Positions 16,090 to 29,227 of a DNA stretch of 64,000 nucleotides are shown here, piece by piece. This DNA comes from Neobacillus cucumis (GTDB lineage: Bacteria; Bacillota; Bacilli; Bacillales_B; DSM-18226). The notes beneath the pieces are model-generated. The model worked only from the letters and a program-made list of their open reading frames with translations, did not search any database and had not been told where the DNA came from. Location: the NCBI RefSeq assembly GCF_016107705.1, contig NZ_JAEHGC010000003.1:248001-312000 (forward strand), given 5' to 3'. A program made the position numbers and the translations under genes. Positions within the stretch are counted from its first letter, which is position 1. The number at the start of each line of letters is the position of its first letter.

Positions 16090-16494
16090 ATGGAAGGTTG
16101 GGAAGCTGCTTATGTTGCAGGCATTGACGGTGAAGGTTCTATTTCGTTAACAAGAATGCATGAAAATGAATATAGAAGACCCTGTATCTCAATTGCTTCA
16201 ACAGATAAAGAACTATTAATTTATGTTCAGACTTTAACTTGCGGAATACTCAATACCAAAAAGAACTATAATCCAGAACGGCATAAAGATTCCTTCACAT
16301 TAAATATAAAGAAAAAAGAGGATGTTTTATCGATACTAAGACAAATCTCTCCTTATTTAAGAGTAGATAAAAAACGAAAAAGAGCACTTTGGATACTCAA
16401 GAACTATGAAAAGGTGACTCCTAGGAATGGAAAGTACAATACAGAACTATTGGCTAAGAAAATAGACTTTGAGGAAAAATTTTTTGAAATATAA
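16090..16494 (+). CDS. LAGLIDADG homing endonuclease, free-standing beside ssrA
   Basis: A 134-residue protein with one LAGLIDADG motif, YVAGIDGEGSI, at residues ~8-18; the two acidic residues Asp and Glu are kept. Single-motif enzymes act as homodimers on near-palindromic sites. Downstream are CISIASTDKELL and basic segments typical of the fold (KKNYNPERHKDSFTLNIK, RVDKKRKRALWIL). ATG 16090 has AAGGGG 10 nt upstream; an in-frame ATG at 16057 has none. The gene is on the strand opposite to ssrA. Its stop is 44 bp from the ssrA 3' exon and only 4 bp from the ssrA terminator stem, so it is outside the intron, unlike most intron-encoded enzymes. Confidence 0.88.
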   Translation: MEGWEAAYVAGIDGEGSISLTRMHENEYRRPCISIASTDKELLIYVQTLTCGILNTKKNYNPERHKDSFTLNIKKKEDVLSILRQISPYLRVDKKRKRALWILKNYEKVTPRNGKYNTELLAKKIDFEEKFFEI

Positions 16495-16498
16495 AAAA

Positions 16499-16521
16499 GA
16501 CCAGCATAATTTATGCTGGTC
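16499..16521 (-). terminator. ssrA terminator
   Basis: 11-bp perfect stem GACCAGCATAA/TTATGCTGGTC with a single intervening base in the centre, followed on the minus strand by TTTTTTATATTT. It lies 17 bp past the tmRNA CCA end and also abuts the stop codon of the convergent endonuclease gene. Confidence 0.88.
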
Positions 16522-16538
16522 TTGTATCCACCTATGTA

Positions 16539-17174
16539 TGGTGGAGACGGCGGGACGTGCGTTTCCATGCTTTCGTCATGGCACTGACTATATCTTGAAC
16601 CTGCAATCTTACAGGTCCTCCGGCGTCTTATGCGAACCATAAATTTACCTTTTAGGTGAGGATTCGCATCCTAGTACTACCACTCTCATCATGGCAGCCT
16701 ATAAGTCGATACACGGCTGTTGAATTACTCCACATACCGCTCGGCATTGCCTTATCGCATTTTTGCGACTTAGGTTTCACCGATAAAGCCGAATTATCAC
16801 TTGTGTGTTACCACACAAGGCGACTAATTACTAATCGAACCCGCGTCCAAAGATATCGGCACTTAAGCTTCTACGAGTGTAGTCGACATATTGGCGCTTC
16901 GCTGAGCCATATGCCTGTCGACAGGCGTCCGGTCAGCTAGCCTGGTTGTTCTCTTCCTTCATCCTCAGGCGGTGGAATCCGGCGTAGCCCACTTAGAGTG
17001 AGTCCCTTACCCTACCACATGGGCAATGGAGGGAGGAACCGCTATGCAGTATTAAGCTGCGAAAGCGAGGTTGTTGTTAGTTTTGCCAGTTATGGCTTTG
17101 ACGTTTTAACGAGGCCGATCCCCTCGACTCGCAACCTAAGCTCAAACTACCCCTGTCGAATCCGTAGCGTCCCC
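16539..17174 (-). ncRNA. ssrA: tmRNA (SsrA), gene interrupted by a group I intron
   Basis: Transfer-messenger RNA for ribosome rescue, partner of SmpB encoded 150 bp upstream. The 5' end GGGGACGCTACGGATTCGAC starts at 17174 and pairs with CGTCTCC-ACCA at the 3' end, with the typical G3-U pair; CCA is encoded. The tag reading frame at 17087-17052 starts with GGC and encodes GKTNNNLAFAA then TAA. With the tRNA-borne alanine the tag is AGKTNNNLAFAA, ending in the AA recognised by ClpXP. The T-arm is split: exon 1 ends GGGTTCGAT at 16834 and exon 2 is TCCCGCCGTCTCCACCA (16555-16539). Joining restores a normal T-loop and gives a mature RNA of 358 nt, as expected for Bacillus. Confidence 0.95.
16556..16833 (-). 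mobile_element. Group I intron in the T-loop of ssrA
   Basis: 278-nt ORF-less insertion between the halves of the tmRNA T-loop. It has group I hallmarks: exon U before the 5' splice site pairing as U-G with the guide (exon CGAT with intron GTCG, nt 10-13); a P2 hairpin with an 8-bp stem (CTTGTGTG/CACACAAG) and GTAA loop; P4-P5 core TCGGTGAAACCTAAG and TAAGGCAATGCCGAG (16741-16784), very like the core of cyanobacterial tRNA introns; P7 strands GACTTATA (16707-16700) and AAGATATAGTC (16596-16586, the classical S element); a P9 hairpin CCATG/CATGG; and a terminal G. Splicing should leave an intact tmRNA. Subgroup not assigned. Confidence 0.92.
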
Positions 17175-17279
17175 ATTATAAAATGTGCTTAAAATCTAAT
17201 GAAAAATTTTAGCAAGACGTTCGGGTGCTCAAGAATTAGTTAAGAGCAAAAGTTTCCGTCGCTCCTTAGCGACAAATTT

Positions 17280-17307
17280 ATTATAACACACTGAGAGAAA
17301 ATTTCAA
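17280..17307 (-). promoter_or_regulatory. ssrA promoter
   Basis: Minus strand TTGAAA (17302-17307), 16-bp spacer, TATAAT (17280-17285), just past smpB. It gives a 5' leader of about 100 nt containing the hairpin GTCGCT-AAGG-AGCGAC (17257-17272), to be removed by RNase P at 17174. Confidence 0.7.
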
Positions 17308-17324
17308 TTGTAAGTATTTGTAAA

Positions 17325-17792
17325 CTACATCTTTTGACGTTCTCGGAATGCACGCTCAATTTCACGCTTCGCTTCTTTTTGTTTCAGAGACTCACGCTTA
17401 TCATAATTTTTCTTACCCTTTGCAAGGCCAATTAAAACCTTACAAAAGCCATTTTTCAAATAAAGCTTTAATGGTACAAGCGCATAGCCCGCTTCCTTTG
17501 TTTCACCAATTAGCTTATTGATTTCACGTTTATGAAGCAATAATTTACGGGTTCTTAATGGATCATGATTAAAGCGATTCCCTTGTTCATATGGACTGAT
17601 ATGCATCCCGAAAAGAATAGCTTCGCCATTTTGAATTCTGGCATATGAATCCTTTAGGTTTACTTTACCCGCACGGATTGACTTGATTTCAGTTCCCTGC
17701 AAAACGATGCCCGCCTCATATGTTTCTTCAATAAAATAATCATGATAAGCCTTTTTGTTCTGCGCAACAACTTTTCCTTCACCTTTTGGCAT
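17325..17792 (-). CDS. smpB: SsrA-binding protein SmpB
   Basis: A 155-residue tmRNA partner that delivers tmRNA to stalled ribosomes. Conserved features are the OB-fold start [41 protein letters not shown], and the C-terminal tail [25 protein letters not shown], which becomes helical in the mRNA channel. It lies 87 bp downstream of rnr (separated by a terminator) and just upstream of ssrA, the standard Bacillus order. The full-length ATG start ([15 protein letters not shown]) matches the family. Confidence 0.97.
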   Translation of the reverse strand: MPKGEGKVVAQNKKAYHDYFIEETYEAGIVLQGTEIKSIRAGKVNLKDSYARIQNGEAILFGMHISPYEQGNRFNHDPLRTRKLLLHKREINKLIGETKEAGYALVPLKLYLKNGFCKVLIGLAKGKKNYDKRESLKQKEAKREIERAFRERQKM

Positions 17793-17852
17793 GTTCTCAC
17801 CTCTATTTCTGGGTTTAATTTTAGCAGATTATGATAACTCGTACAATCAAAA

Positions 17853-17873
17853 GAGAGCCTCTAGAAGGCCCTC
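17853..17873 (-). terminator. Terminator downstream of rnr
   Basis: 8-bp stem GAGGGCCT/AGGCTCTC (one G-T pair) with a 5-nt loop followed on the minus strand by TTTTGATTG. Confidence 0.65.
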
Positions 17874-17879
17874 CTTACA

Positions 17880-20231
17880 CTATCTTCTCTTTTTCCGCTT
17901 TGTGCTTTTATTTTTAGGCACATTTTCGTAGAATTTACGCTTCTTTTTCGACTTGGAACCGTTGCCGCCTTGGCCGCCTTCACCAGACCTTTGATTGCGG
18001 TCCCCCTGCTGCTTGTTTCGACGAGGTTTATTTGTGTCACTGCCAGTCTTAAAGACTTTCGGTGCCTCTGATCGTTCGCGGCGCGGTGTACCCTTCATCC
18101 CGACGATTTCAAAATCAATTGATCGTTCCTCTTTATTCACTTTCACAACTCGAACCGTAATTTCATCACCAATCCGGAATACATTACCCGTACGTTCGCC
18201 AATCATCGCATAGTGGCGTTCGTCAAAGCGATAATAATCATCCGTCATATAGCTGACATGGACAAGTCCTTCGATCGTATTTGGAAGCTCAACAAACATC
18301 CCAAAATTGGTTACGGAGCTAATGATTCCATCATACTCCACGCCAATTTTGTCCTCCATGTACTCCGCTTTCTTCAATTCATCCGTTTCCCGCTCTGCAT
18401 CAACGGCACGGCGCTCCATTCTTGAAGAATGGGCTGCAATTTCCGGAAGCTGGGCATTCCATTTTTCCCTTGTCGTCTCATCCAGCTTACCTTCAATCAA
18501 ATACGTGCGAATTAAGCGGTGCACAATCGTATCTGGATAACGTCGGATTGGCGAGGTGAAATGGGTATAAAATTCGGTAGAAAGACCAAAGTGACCTAAG
18601 CTTTCCGGGTCATACTTTGCCTGTTGCATCGAGCGCAGCATCACCGTTGAAACAACCATTTCCTCAGGCTTACCTTGAACCTCTTCAATAATTTCTTGAA
18701 GCGCCCTTGGATGCACTTCATTGGCTGTCCCTTTTACAATATAGCCAAAATTGGTGATAAACTCGAAAAATTTCCGTAACTTATCTTCCTTCGGATCTTC
18801 ATGGATTCGGTAAATGAATGGAACTTCCATCCAATGAAAATGTTCTGCGACCGTTTCATTTGCGGCAAGCATGAATTCTTCAATCAATCTCTCGGCAACG
18901 GAACGCTCACGGAGAACCACATCTGTTGGATTTCCTTCCTCATCGACTAATACCTTCGATTCTTTAAAATCAAAATCGATGGCGCCCCGTTTCATTCTTT
19001 TATCGCGTAAAATCGCAGCCAGTTCTTCCATTAACTCAAACATTGGAACTAGCGGTTCATAACGTTTTCTTGTTTCCTCATCTTTATCAATCAAAATACG
19101 GTTAACATCATAATAAGTCATCCGCTCTGTTGTCTTGATGACACTTTGAAAAATTTCATGATCCACCACTTGGCCTTCCGCGGTAATTTCCATATTACAA
19201 GAAAGAACTAAGCGGTCCACCTTTGGATTCAATGAGCAAATTCCATTTGAGAGCCTGTGAGGGATCATCGGAATTACTCGGTCTACTAAATAAACACTTG
19301 TTGCCCGATCTTCAGCTTCAACATCAATCGGTGATCCTTCTTTCACATAATAGCTGACATCGGCAATATGTACACCAAGCTTATAGTTTCCATTTTCAAG
19401 TTTCGTAACCGTTACGGCATCATCGAGATCCTTTGCATCTGCACCATCAATCGTCACAATGGTTTCATTCCGTAAATCACGTCGGTTCTCCAGTTCACTC
19501 TCATCAATCGTATCCGGTGTTTCATTTGCTTGTTGCAGAACATCCTCTGGAAAGGCCATTGGCAAGCCATGCTTGTGGATAATCGAGAGAATATCCACTC
19601 CCGGGTCATTTTTATGTCCAAGAATTTCAACGACTTCCCCTTCGGCACTTTTGCGTCCCTCAGGATAGGTAGTTAATTTTACAACTACCTTATGCCCTTC
19701 TACTGCTCCTTTTGAAGCAGCTTTCGGGATAAAAATATCACTAGCAAACTTTTTATCATCCGGAATCACGAAACCAAAACTTTTACTTTCCACATAGGTT
19801 CCGACCATTCGCTGAATTCCTCGTTCAATGATCCGGATAATACTGCCTTCTCGGCGCTGGCCGGTGCTCTCTGATGACACGCGGGCTAGTACCGTATCAC
19901 CGTGCATGGCCGTGTTTGTTTCGTTTGGGGGAATAAAAATATCGTCCATTCCCGGCTCATCTGGAATCACAAAGGCAAAGCCCTTTGCATGGCCTGTTAA
20001 TTTTCCGCGGATTAGGTTCATCTTTTCCGGCAAGCCGTAGCGATTACTCCGGGTTCGAACAACTAATCCTTTTTCCTCCATTTGGACTAACGCCTTAACG
20101 AATTCCTTAAAGTCACTGGAATCTTGAATCCCAAAAGCAGCTTCAAGTTCTTGTACAGTTAAGGGTTTATAGGCTTCGTCCTTCATATAATGCAAAAGCT
20201 TGTCAATATGCTTTTGAATTGTATCTTCCAA
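17880..20231 (-). CDS. rnr: Ribonuclease R
   Basis: A 783-residue 3'-5' exoribonuclease acting on structured RNA and on mRNAs from trans-translation. Domains in order: N-terminal winged helix (~1-65), two cold-shock domains (~70-225, [22 protein letters not shown] and [21 protein letters not shown]), RNB catalytic domain (~255-580) with the acidic cluster [17 protein letters not shown]1 domain (~625-705, [19 protein letters not shown]), and a lysine-rich tail. It sits between the esterase gene (yvaK-like, 24 bp away) and smpB. It fits the quality-control role of the downstream smpB-ssrA pair. Confidence 0.97.
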   Translation of the reverse strand: MEDTIQKHIDKLLHYMKDEAYKPLTVQELEAAFGIQDSSDFKEFVKALVQMEEKGLVVRTRSNRYGLPEKMNLIRGKLTGHAKGFAFVIPDEPGMDDIFIPPNETNTAMHGDTVLARVSSESTGQRREGSIIRIIERGIQRMVGTYVESKSFGFVIPDDKKFASDIFIPKAASKGAVEGHKVVVKLTTYPEGRKSAEGEVVEILGHKNDPGVDILSIIHKHGLPMAFPEDVLQQANETPDTIDESELENRRDLRNETIVTIDGADAKDLDDAVTVTKLENGNYKLGVHIADVSYYVKEGSPIDVEAEDRATSVYLVDRVIPMIPHRLSNGICSLNPKVDRLVLSCNMEITAEGQVVDHEIFQSVIKTTERMTYYDVNRILIDKDEETRKRYEPLVPMFELMEELAAILRDKRMKRGAIDFDFKESKVLVDEEGNPTDVVLRERSVAERLIEEFMLAANETVAEHFHWMEVPFIYRIHEDPKEDKLRKFFEFITNFGYIVKGTANEVHPRALQEIIEEVQGKPEEMVVSTVMLRSMQQAKYDPESLGHFGLSTEFYTHFTSPIRRYPDTIVHRLIRTYLIEGKLDETTREKWNAQLPEIAAHSSRMERRAVDAERETDELKKAEYMEDKIGVEYDGIISSVTNFGMFVELPNTIEGLVHVSYMTDDYYRFDERHYAMIGERTGNVFRIGDEITVRVVKVNKEERSIDFEIVGMKGTPRRERSEAPKVFKTGSDTNKPRRNKQQGDRNQRSGEGGQGGNGSKSKKKRKFYENVPKNKSTKRKKRR

Positions 20232-20255
20232 GCAAATCCCTCCTTTTCGGGTGCT

Positions 20256-21002
20256 TTAATCGTTCCATTCTAATGTTTCTAAAAAGGCAAATACATCTTC
20301 ATGAAGCTGTTCTTTCTCTTTATCTAGAGTAATCACATGTCCGGAATCTTCGAACCATTTGATTTGTTTTTGAACAGATTCGATGTTGTTGTAAATAATG
20401 TTGGCGCTATCCGTGTTGATCATGTTGTCATGGCGAGCTTGAACCACAAAGGTTGGAGCATAAATTAAATCAACATGGTCCCGAACATCTGCGATTTGCT
20501 CCTGAAGAGCGCGTAATGTTTGCATGGGAGTTTTTGCAAACTCGTTCATTTCCAATTCGATTTGTTCCTCTGTTTTTCCTTCTCGTTTTTTAAATTCGCG
20601 AGCATATTCTAAAACTCCTTGGTACATAACCTCTTCACTTTTAATATACATAGGCGCACACATGGTTACGATGCCTTTTATAGGTACAGTGTAACCCAAT
20701 TTTAAAGAAAATACCCCGCCAAGGGAAAGACCGGCGACTGCAATTTCCTCGTGACCTTTATTTTTCAAAAATTCATAGCCATTCAGCACATCCTGCCACC
20801 AATCCTTAGGCCCGGTATGAACAAGTTCCTCCGGAGGGACTCCGTGTCCTTTATAATGTGGGGCATGGCAAGTATAGCCTTTTTTTTCAAGAAAGCGGCC
20901 CAGCATCCGCACATCTGAGGAATTCCCGGTGAATCCATGGAGCAAGAGAACCGCTCGTTTTCCTCCTTCAAAGGTAAATGGCTTTGGTAATGAAATTCTC
21001 AT
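20256..21002 (-). CDS. est: Carboxylesterase (Est30/YvaK family)
   Basis: A 248-residue alpha/beta hydrolase. [22 protein letters not shown] forms the oxyanion region, the nucleophile Ser93 lies in GLSLGG, the acid is in [11 protein letters not shown], and His is in [11 protein letters not shown]. It closely resembles the Geobacillus Est30 and B. subtilis YvaK monoacyl esterases, and the position between secG and rnr is that of yvaK. It is cytosolic, with no signal peptide. The natural ester substrate is not known. Confidence 0.9.
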   Translation of the reverse strand: MRISLPKPFTFEGGKRAVLLLHGFTGNSSDVRMLGRFLEKKGYTCHAPHYKGHGVPPEELVHTGPKDWWQDVLNGYEFLKNKGHEEIAVAGLSLGGVFSLKLGYTVPIKGIVTMCAPMYIKSEEVMYQGVLEYAREFKKREGKTEEQIELEMNEFAKTPMQTLRALQEQIADVRDHVDLIYAPTFVVQARHDNMINTDSANIIYNNIESVQKQIKWFEDSGHVITLDKEKEQLHEDVFAFLETLEWND

Positions 21003-21090
21003 ATGTAAAAACTCCTTCTTAATCTCTAGCTTATCTTAGTTTAAGCAATGGGGTGGCGAACATTCCAGAAAAAAGGCTTAGAGCGACAAA

Positions 21091-21116
21091 AAAACCCGGC
21101 AATCCAGCCGGGTTTT
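21091..21116 (-). terminator. secG terminator
   Basis: 10-bp perfect stem AAAACCCGGC/GCCGGGTTTT with a 6-nt loop and a following T-run on the minus strand, 12 bp past the secG stop. Confidence 0.9.
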
Positions 21117-21128
21117 GAGCATTTGTCA

Positions 21129-21362
21129 TTAAACTTTAAAGTAGGTAACAGCAACAGCTAGTACAAAAAACAACACCGATAAAACGACGGTAATACGATG
21201 TAGGATTAGATCGATACCACGAGCTTTTTGCTTACCGAATAGTGATTCAGCACCACCTGAAATGGCACCGGATAAACCAGCGCTTTTTCCTGATTGAAGT
21301 AAAACAACAGCGATAAGTCCGATACTTACGATTACTAATAAGATTACGACTAATGTATGCAT
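21129..21362 (-). CDS. secG: Preprotein translocase subunit SecG
   Basis: A 77-residue subunit of SecYEG with two TM helices ([22 protein letters not shown], ~3-24, and [23 protein letters not shown], ~53-75) joined by the conserved loop [24 protein letters not shown] 21362 is chosen: GGAGGTGG lies 6 nt upstream and the length matches B. subtilis SecG. An in-frame upstream extension to 21491 would add 43 uncharacteristic residues. It is followed by its own terminator. Confidence 0.95.
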   Translation of the reverse strand: MHTLVVILLVIVSIGLIAVVLLQSGKSAGLSGAISGGAESLFGKQKARGIDLILHRITVVLSVLFFVLAVAVTYFKV

Positions 21363-21482
21363 AAGGCCACCTCCAGTTACACGTGCATCACAGTAACTTA
21401 AATTTACCATATTATTTCCCTTTTCACAATAGAGTTGTTGTGACAGCTTTTGGGAAGTCCCGACTGATGAACTAATACAAAA

Positions 21483-21506
21483 GACACTCATTAAAAAATG
21501 AGTGTC
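21483..21506 (-). terminator. Terminator of the glycolytic operon after eno
   Basis: 10-bp stem GACACTCATT/AATGAGTGTC, followed on the minus strand by TTTTGT and on the plus strand by TTTTTG, 15 bp past the eno stop. Confidence 0.85.
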
Positions 21507-21520
21507 TTTTTGAAAGAAAC

Positions 21521-25148
<3,628 letters not shown>

Positions 25149-25163
25149 CTATAGTTGAGACTC

Positions 25164-25321
25164 TGTTAAACTTGGTGGTTGATTTCCGCTCCAGGCACTT
25201 CGCTTTCCGTGGGCGTTCCGGGGAGCCTCCTCGTCGCTTACGCTCCTGCGGGGTCTCCCCTGCCCCGTACTCCCACAGGAGTCTTCGTGCCTTCCGCTCC
25301 AATCAACATTGACCTTTAACA
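25164..25321. repeat. MITE-like intergenic repeat, full copy
   Basis: 158-bp G+C-rich element between pgk and tpiA. The ends are inverted: TGTTAAA-n7-GTTGATT on the left and AATCAAC-n7-TTTAACA on the right; the inside is rich in further inverted pieces (GGGGAGCC/GGTCTCCCC, CTCCTGCGGG/CCCACAGGAG). There is no ORF. Shortened relatives lie at 29165-29227 and 48548-48590. I recall very similar elements scattered in other Bacillus genomes. Confidence 0.8.
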
Positions 25322-25339
25322 TAGCAATATTTATAAATA

Positions 25340-26524
25340 TTATTTATCGTTCAATGCCACGACTCCAGGTAATGCTTTTCCTTCCATAAACTCAAGAGAA
25401 GCACCGCCGCCAGTTGAGATGTGGCTCATTTTATCTGCTAAATGGAATTTTTCTACTGCCGCTGCAGAGTCTCCACCGCCAATAACGGAATATGTTCCTT
25501 CCGCTTCTGCAAGTGCTTCGGCAACTGCTTTTGTTCCGCCTGCAAATTTATCCATTTCGAATACACCCATCGGTCCATTCCAAATGACTAATTTTGATTT
25601 TTTAATGACTTCACGGTAGATCTCAGCGGTTTTAGGACCAATATCAAGTGCCTGCCAATCAGCAGGAATCGCTTCAATTGAAACAACCTGTGTATTCGCT
25701 TCCGCCGAAAATTCATCTGCGATAACGGCATCCACTGGCATGTAAAAATTAACGCCTTTTTCCTTTGCTTTTTCGATAAAAGACTTAGCTAAGTCAATTT
25801 TATCTTCTTCGAGCAGTGATTGACCGATTTCATGTCCTTGCGCTTTTATAAATGTATAAGCAAGGCCGCCGCCAATAATTAAGTTATCCACTTTTTCTAA
25901 TAGATTTTCAATAACGCCAATTTTGTCTTTTACCTTTGCACCGCCGATAATCGCTGTAAATGGACGCTCTGGATTGGAAAGAGCCTTGCCAAGTACCTCC
26001 AACTCTTTTTCCATTAAAAATCCGGCCACAGCTGGAAGGTGGTGGGCAACACCTTCTGTTGAAGCATGTGCTCTATGTGCAGCACCAAATGCATCATTCA
26101 CATACACATCCGCAAGTTCTGCAAATGCTTTCGCAAGTTCTGGATCGTTCTTTTCTTCACCTGGATAAAAACGAACGTTTTCAAGAAGGAGAACATCCCC
26201 ATCATTCATCGTTCCAATCAAGGCTTTTACAGATTCTCCATGCGCCTCATCGGCAATTTTAACCTCTTTGCCGAGCAATTCTGCAAGACGTTGGCCAACA
26301 GGAGCTAACCGCATTTCTTCTACTACTTTGCCTTTTGGACGGCCAAAGTGGCTCGCTAAAATAACCTTTGCCCCTTGCTCCCTTAAATACTGGATGGTTG
26401 GCAATGCAGCTCGAATCCGCGTTTCATCGGTGATTTTCCCCTCTTGCATCGGAACATTAAAATCTACTCTGCAAAAAACGCGTTTTCCCTTTACATCCAC
26501 ATCTTTTAATGATTTCTTGTTCAT
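25340..26524 (-). CDS. pgk: Phosphoglycerate kinase
   Basis: A 394-residue monomeric kinase producing ATP from 1,3-bisphosphoglycerate. The N-terminal substrate motif is [30 protein letters not shown] and the basic-patch region [14 protein letters not shown] bind 3-PG. The nucleotide-binding part is [24 protein letters not shown] and [11 protein letters not shown]. It lies 166 bp downstream of gapA, with an intervening stem-loop, and 206 bp upstream of tpiA because of the inserted repeat. Confidence 0.98.
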   Translation of the reverse strand: MNKKSLKDVDVKGKRVFCRVDFNVPMQEGKITDETRIRAALPTIQYLREQGAKVILASHFGRPKGKVVEEMRLAPVGQRLAELLGKEVKIADEAHGESVKALIGTMNDGDVLLLENVRFYPGEEKNDPELAKAFAELADVYVNDAFGAAHRAHASTEGVAHHLPAVAGFLMEKELEVLGKALSNPERPFTAIIGGAKVKDKIGVIENLLEKVDNLIIGGGLAYTFIKAQGHEIGQSLLEEDKIDLAKSFIEKAKEKGVNFYMPVDAVIADEFSAEANTQVVSIEAIPADWQALDIGPKTAEIYREVIKKSKLVIWNGPMGVFEMDKFAGGTKAVAEALAEAEGTYSVIGGGDSAAAVEKFHLADKMSHISTGGGASLEFMEGKALPGVVALNDK

Positions 26525-26590
26525 GAAAAGGACCTCCTTAATATGTACTTCGAATAACGATCAATGGTACATCCAATTACATTAAAAAAA

Positions 26591-26613
26591 GGAGGGGGAA
26601 TCTTCCCCTCTCC
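26591..26613 (-). terminator. Stem-loop between gapA and pgk (partial terminator)
   Basis: GGAGAGGGGAAG/TTCCCCCTCC stem followed on the minus strand by seven T. It probably reduces transcription into pgk relative to gapA; in B. subtilis the gapA operon also shows several transcript ends. Confidence 0.65.
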
Positions 26614-26690
26614 CCTTTGTCACGCCATTTTCCATTATAGACTGCCTTTGGCGTTTTTGCCAATCCCGTCCAATCGAAAATGTTCTATGA

Positions 26691-27728
<1,038 letters not shown>

Positions 27729-27743
27729 TTATATTCAAAGGAT

Positions 27744-28766
27744 TTACCCTTTTAATAACTTTCTTGCTGCACCTTCATCCGTTATTAAAATCGTGGATGC
27801 CGGTGCTTGCTTCATATAGGCTCGAATGGCCTTAGCCTTTGATGCACCGCCTGCTACCGCAATGATATCCGGAATGCGGGCCAAGTCACTGAGTTGGATA
27901 CCAATGGTAGATACCTTGTGTACAATATCACCCAGTTCGTTAAAGTAATAACCGAATGCTTCGCCAACAGCTTTTTCCTCTTCAATTTTCCCGAGGATTT
28001 CGGAGCTTGATTTTCTACGTTCAGCCATTGTCATAGCGTCCCCAATCCCATGGAGAACCATGCTAGCCGATTGGATTAACTCTAAAACCTCATGAATCCC
28101 AGGCTCTTTAATAAGTGAATCATAAATCTCCGGGCTAACCTGATCGGGCACATAAAATACACGATGTTTCGCTTTCATGTTTGCCGCCATAATCGAGCAA
28201 ATGGTATTGGCTTGATTGTGAACATCCTCACCGACACCGCCCCGTGCTGGAACAAATAAAATCTCCTTTTGGTCCGTTTCCGGAGAAAGCTCATCGGCAA
28301 TTGCCGCCATTGTGGAACCACCGGTCACAGCAATAATATTTTTCCCTCCCAGATGTTTTTTCATGTAAGAGGCACTTGCCTTACCAAGGTCCTTTTTCAC
28401 CATAGGAGAGTCTTCGCTATCACCCGGGACAATAATGACGTTTTTAATACCCATACGATGCTTTAATTCTAATTCCATCACATCAATGCCCTTAAGTTCA
28501 CGCATGAGTCCTTCTAAATCTTCAAGTAAATTTTTCCCATCAGATGTTAGACTCATTCCCACACTGTTGGTGAATATTAAGTTTTGATCCTTCAAAAAAT
28601 CCACTTCACTTCGGAGAATTCTCTCCGTATACCCAAGGCTTACGGCTAAGCTTCTTCTTCCTACTGGCTGCATGAATCCGATGTATCTAAGAATATGATG
28701 TCTCTTCTGCAGCATCTGAAGAATATCAGGAACTAGCCTTTTTTGGATGTCGATGATTGATTGCAT
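27744..28766 (-). CDS. cggR: Central glycolytic genes regulator CggR
   Basis: A 340-residue SorC-family repressor of the gapA operon. N-terminal HTH ~35-60 (GRRSLAVSLGYTERILRSEVDFLK), then a sugar-phosphate-binding domain (VTGGSTMAAIADEL, GGVGEDVHNQANTICSIMA, GIGDAMTMAERR). In B. subtilis fructose-1,6-bisphosphate relieves repression. ATG 28766 (MQSIIDIQKRLVP) is preferred: GGAG lies 9 nt upstream, against 3 nt for the ATG at 28772. A CggR-type operator lies just upstream. Confidence 0.96.
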   Translation of the reverse strand: MQSIIDIQKRLVPDILQMLQKRHHILRYIGFMQPVGRRSLAVSLGYTERILRSEVDFLKDQNLIFTNSVGMSLTSDGKNLLEDLEGLMRELKGIDVMELELKHRMGIKNVIIVPGDSEDSPMVKKDLGKASASYMKKHLGGKNIIAVTGGSTMAAIADELSPETDQKEILFVPARGGVGEDVHNQANTICSIMAANMKAKHRVFYVPDQVSPEIYDSLIKEPGIHEVLELIQSASMVLHGIGDAMTMAERRKSSSEILGKIEEEKAVGEAFGYYFNELGDIVHKVSTIGIQLSDLARIPDIIAVAGGASKAKAIRAYMKQAPASTILITDEGAARKLLKG

Positions 28767-28796
28767 GAGCATAAGCTCCTTTTATATTATGTAGTT

Positions 28797-28833
28797 GGGC
28801 ATAAAATGTCCACCCGTGACATATTATGTCCCG
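28797..28833 (-). promoter_or_regulatory. CggR operator upstream of cggR-gapA
   Basis: On the minus strand CGGGACATAATATGTCACGG is followed by GTGGACATTTTATGCCC. These are two GGGACA/TGTC-type half-operators closely matching the arrangement known for the B. subtilis CggR target. They lie 31 bp upstream of the cggR start. The promoter itself is probably just upstream of the operator and is not clear-cut. Confidence 0.75.
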
Positions 28834-28850
28834 CTACAACTAAAAAAAAT

Positions 28851-28874
28851 CACTCCTTTATTGTAGCAGGAGTG
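28851..28874 (-). terminator. Terminator of the glutaredoxin-like gene
   Basis: 7-bp stem CACTCCT/AGGAGTG with a 10-nt loop, followed on the minus strand by eight T after one A. Confidence 0.85.
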
Positions 28875-28891
28875 AAATGTAATTTCAACAG

Positions 28892-29146
28892 TTAAGATTC
28901 AGATTTTTCTTGCAAACGGTTACTTATGTCAAATTTATCAACATAGCCAAATCCAACTTCTTCCCCATCAATATGAACGACTGGAATCATTAAGCCATAA
29001 CGTTCCGTTAGTGCATCACTTTCCTCTATATCAATTTCTTCCAGAGCAAAATTCCAAGTTTCTTTAAGTTCCATTAAAGTATTCTTTGCTTTATCACATA
29101 ATGGACAGCGCGTTCTGGTATATAAGGTGACGAGAATTGGTTCCAT
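28892..29146 (-). CDS. Glutaredoxin-like thioredoxin-fold protein (DUF836 type)
   Basis: An 84-residue thioredoxin-fold protein. The redox motif CPLC is in LYTRTRCPLCDKAKNTL (~8-24); the cis-proline region is YGLMIPVVHIDGEEVGFG (~50-67). Such small glutaredoxin-like proteins occur beside rpoN/cggR in many Bacillus genomes. No partner is encoded next to it. The exact disulfide substrate is unknown. Confidence 0.82.
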   Translation of the reverse strand: MEPILVTLYTRTRCPLCDKAKNTLMELKETWNFALEEIDIEESDALTERYGLMIPVVHIDGEEVGFGYVDKFDISNRLQEKSES

Positions 29147-29164
29147 GTTTAACTCCTTTTAATT

Positions 29165-29227
29165 AGGCTGTACTGATTTGCGCTCCAATCAACATTGTTT
29201 AGTAAACAATAACTTTTAACACAGCCT
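29165..29227. repeat. MITE-like repeat, internally deleted copy
   Basis: Retains GATT, then GCGCTCCAATCAACATTG and CTTTTAACA of the element at 25164-25321, with most of the middle missing. The outermost bases AGGCTGT/ACAGCCT are also inverted. Lies between rpoN and the glutaredoxin-like gene. Confidence 0.65.

Noticed and set aside
16556..16833. Group II intron or pseudogene interpretation of the ssrA insert
   Set aside because: No domain V-like hairpin or GUGYG start; the core motifs and terminal G are those of group I, and the exons join perfectly.
16539..17174. ssrA as attachment site of an integrated genomic island
   Set aside because: No integrase gene and no second copy of the tmRNA 3' end are present nearby; the T-loop insert is an intron by its sequence.
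16404..17192. Open frames across the ssrA region that could be called small proteins
   Set aside because: They run through the tmRNA exons and the group I intron on either strand, have no ribosome binding sites and no recognisable protein features.
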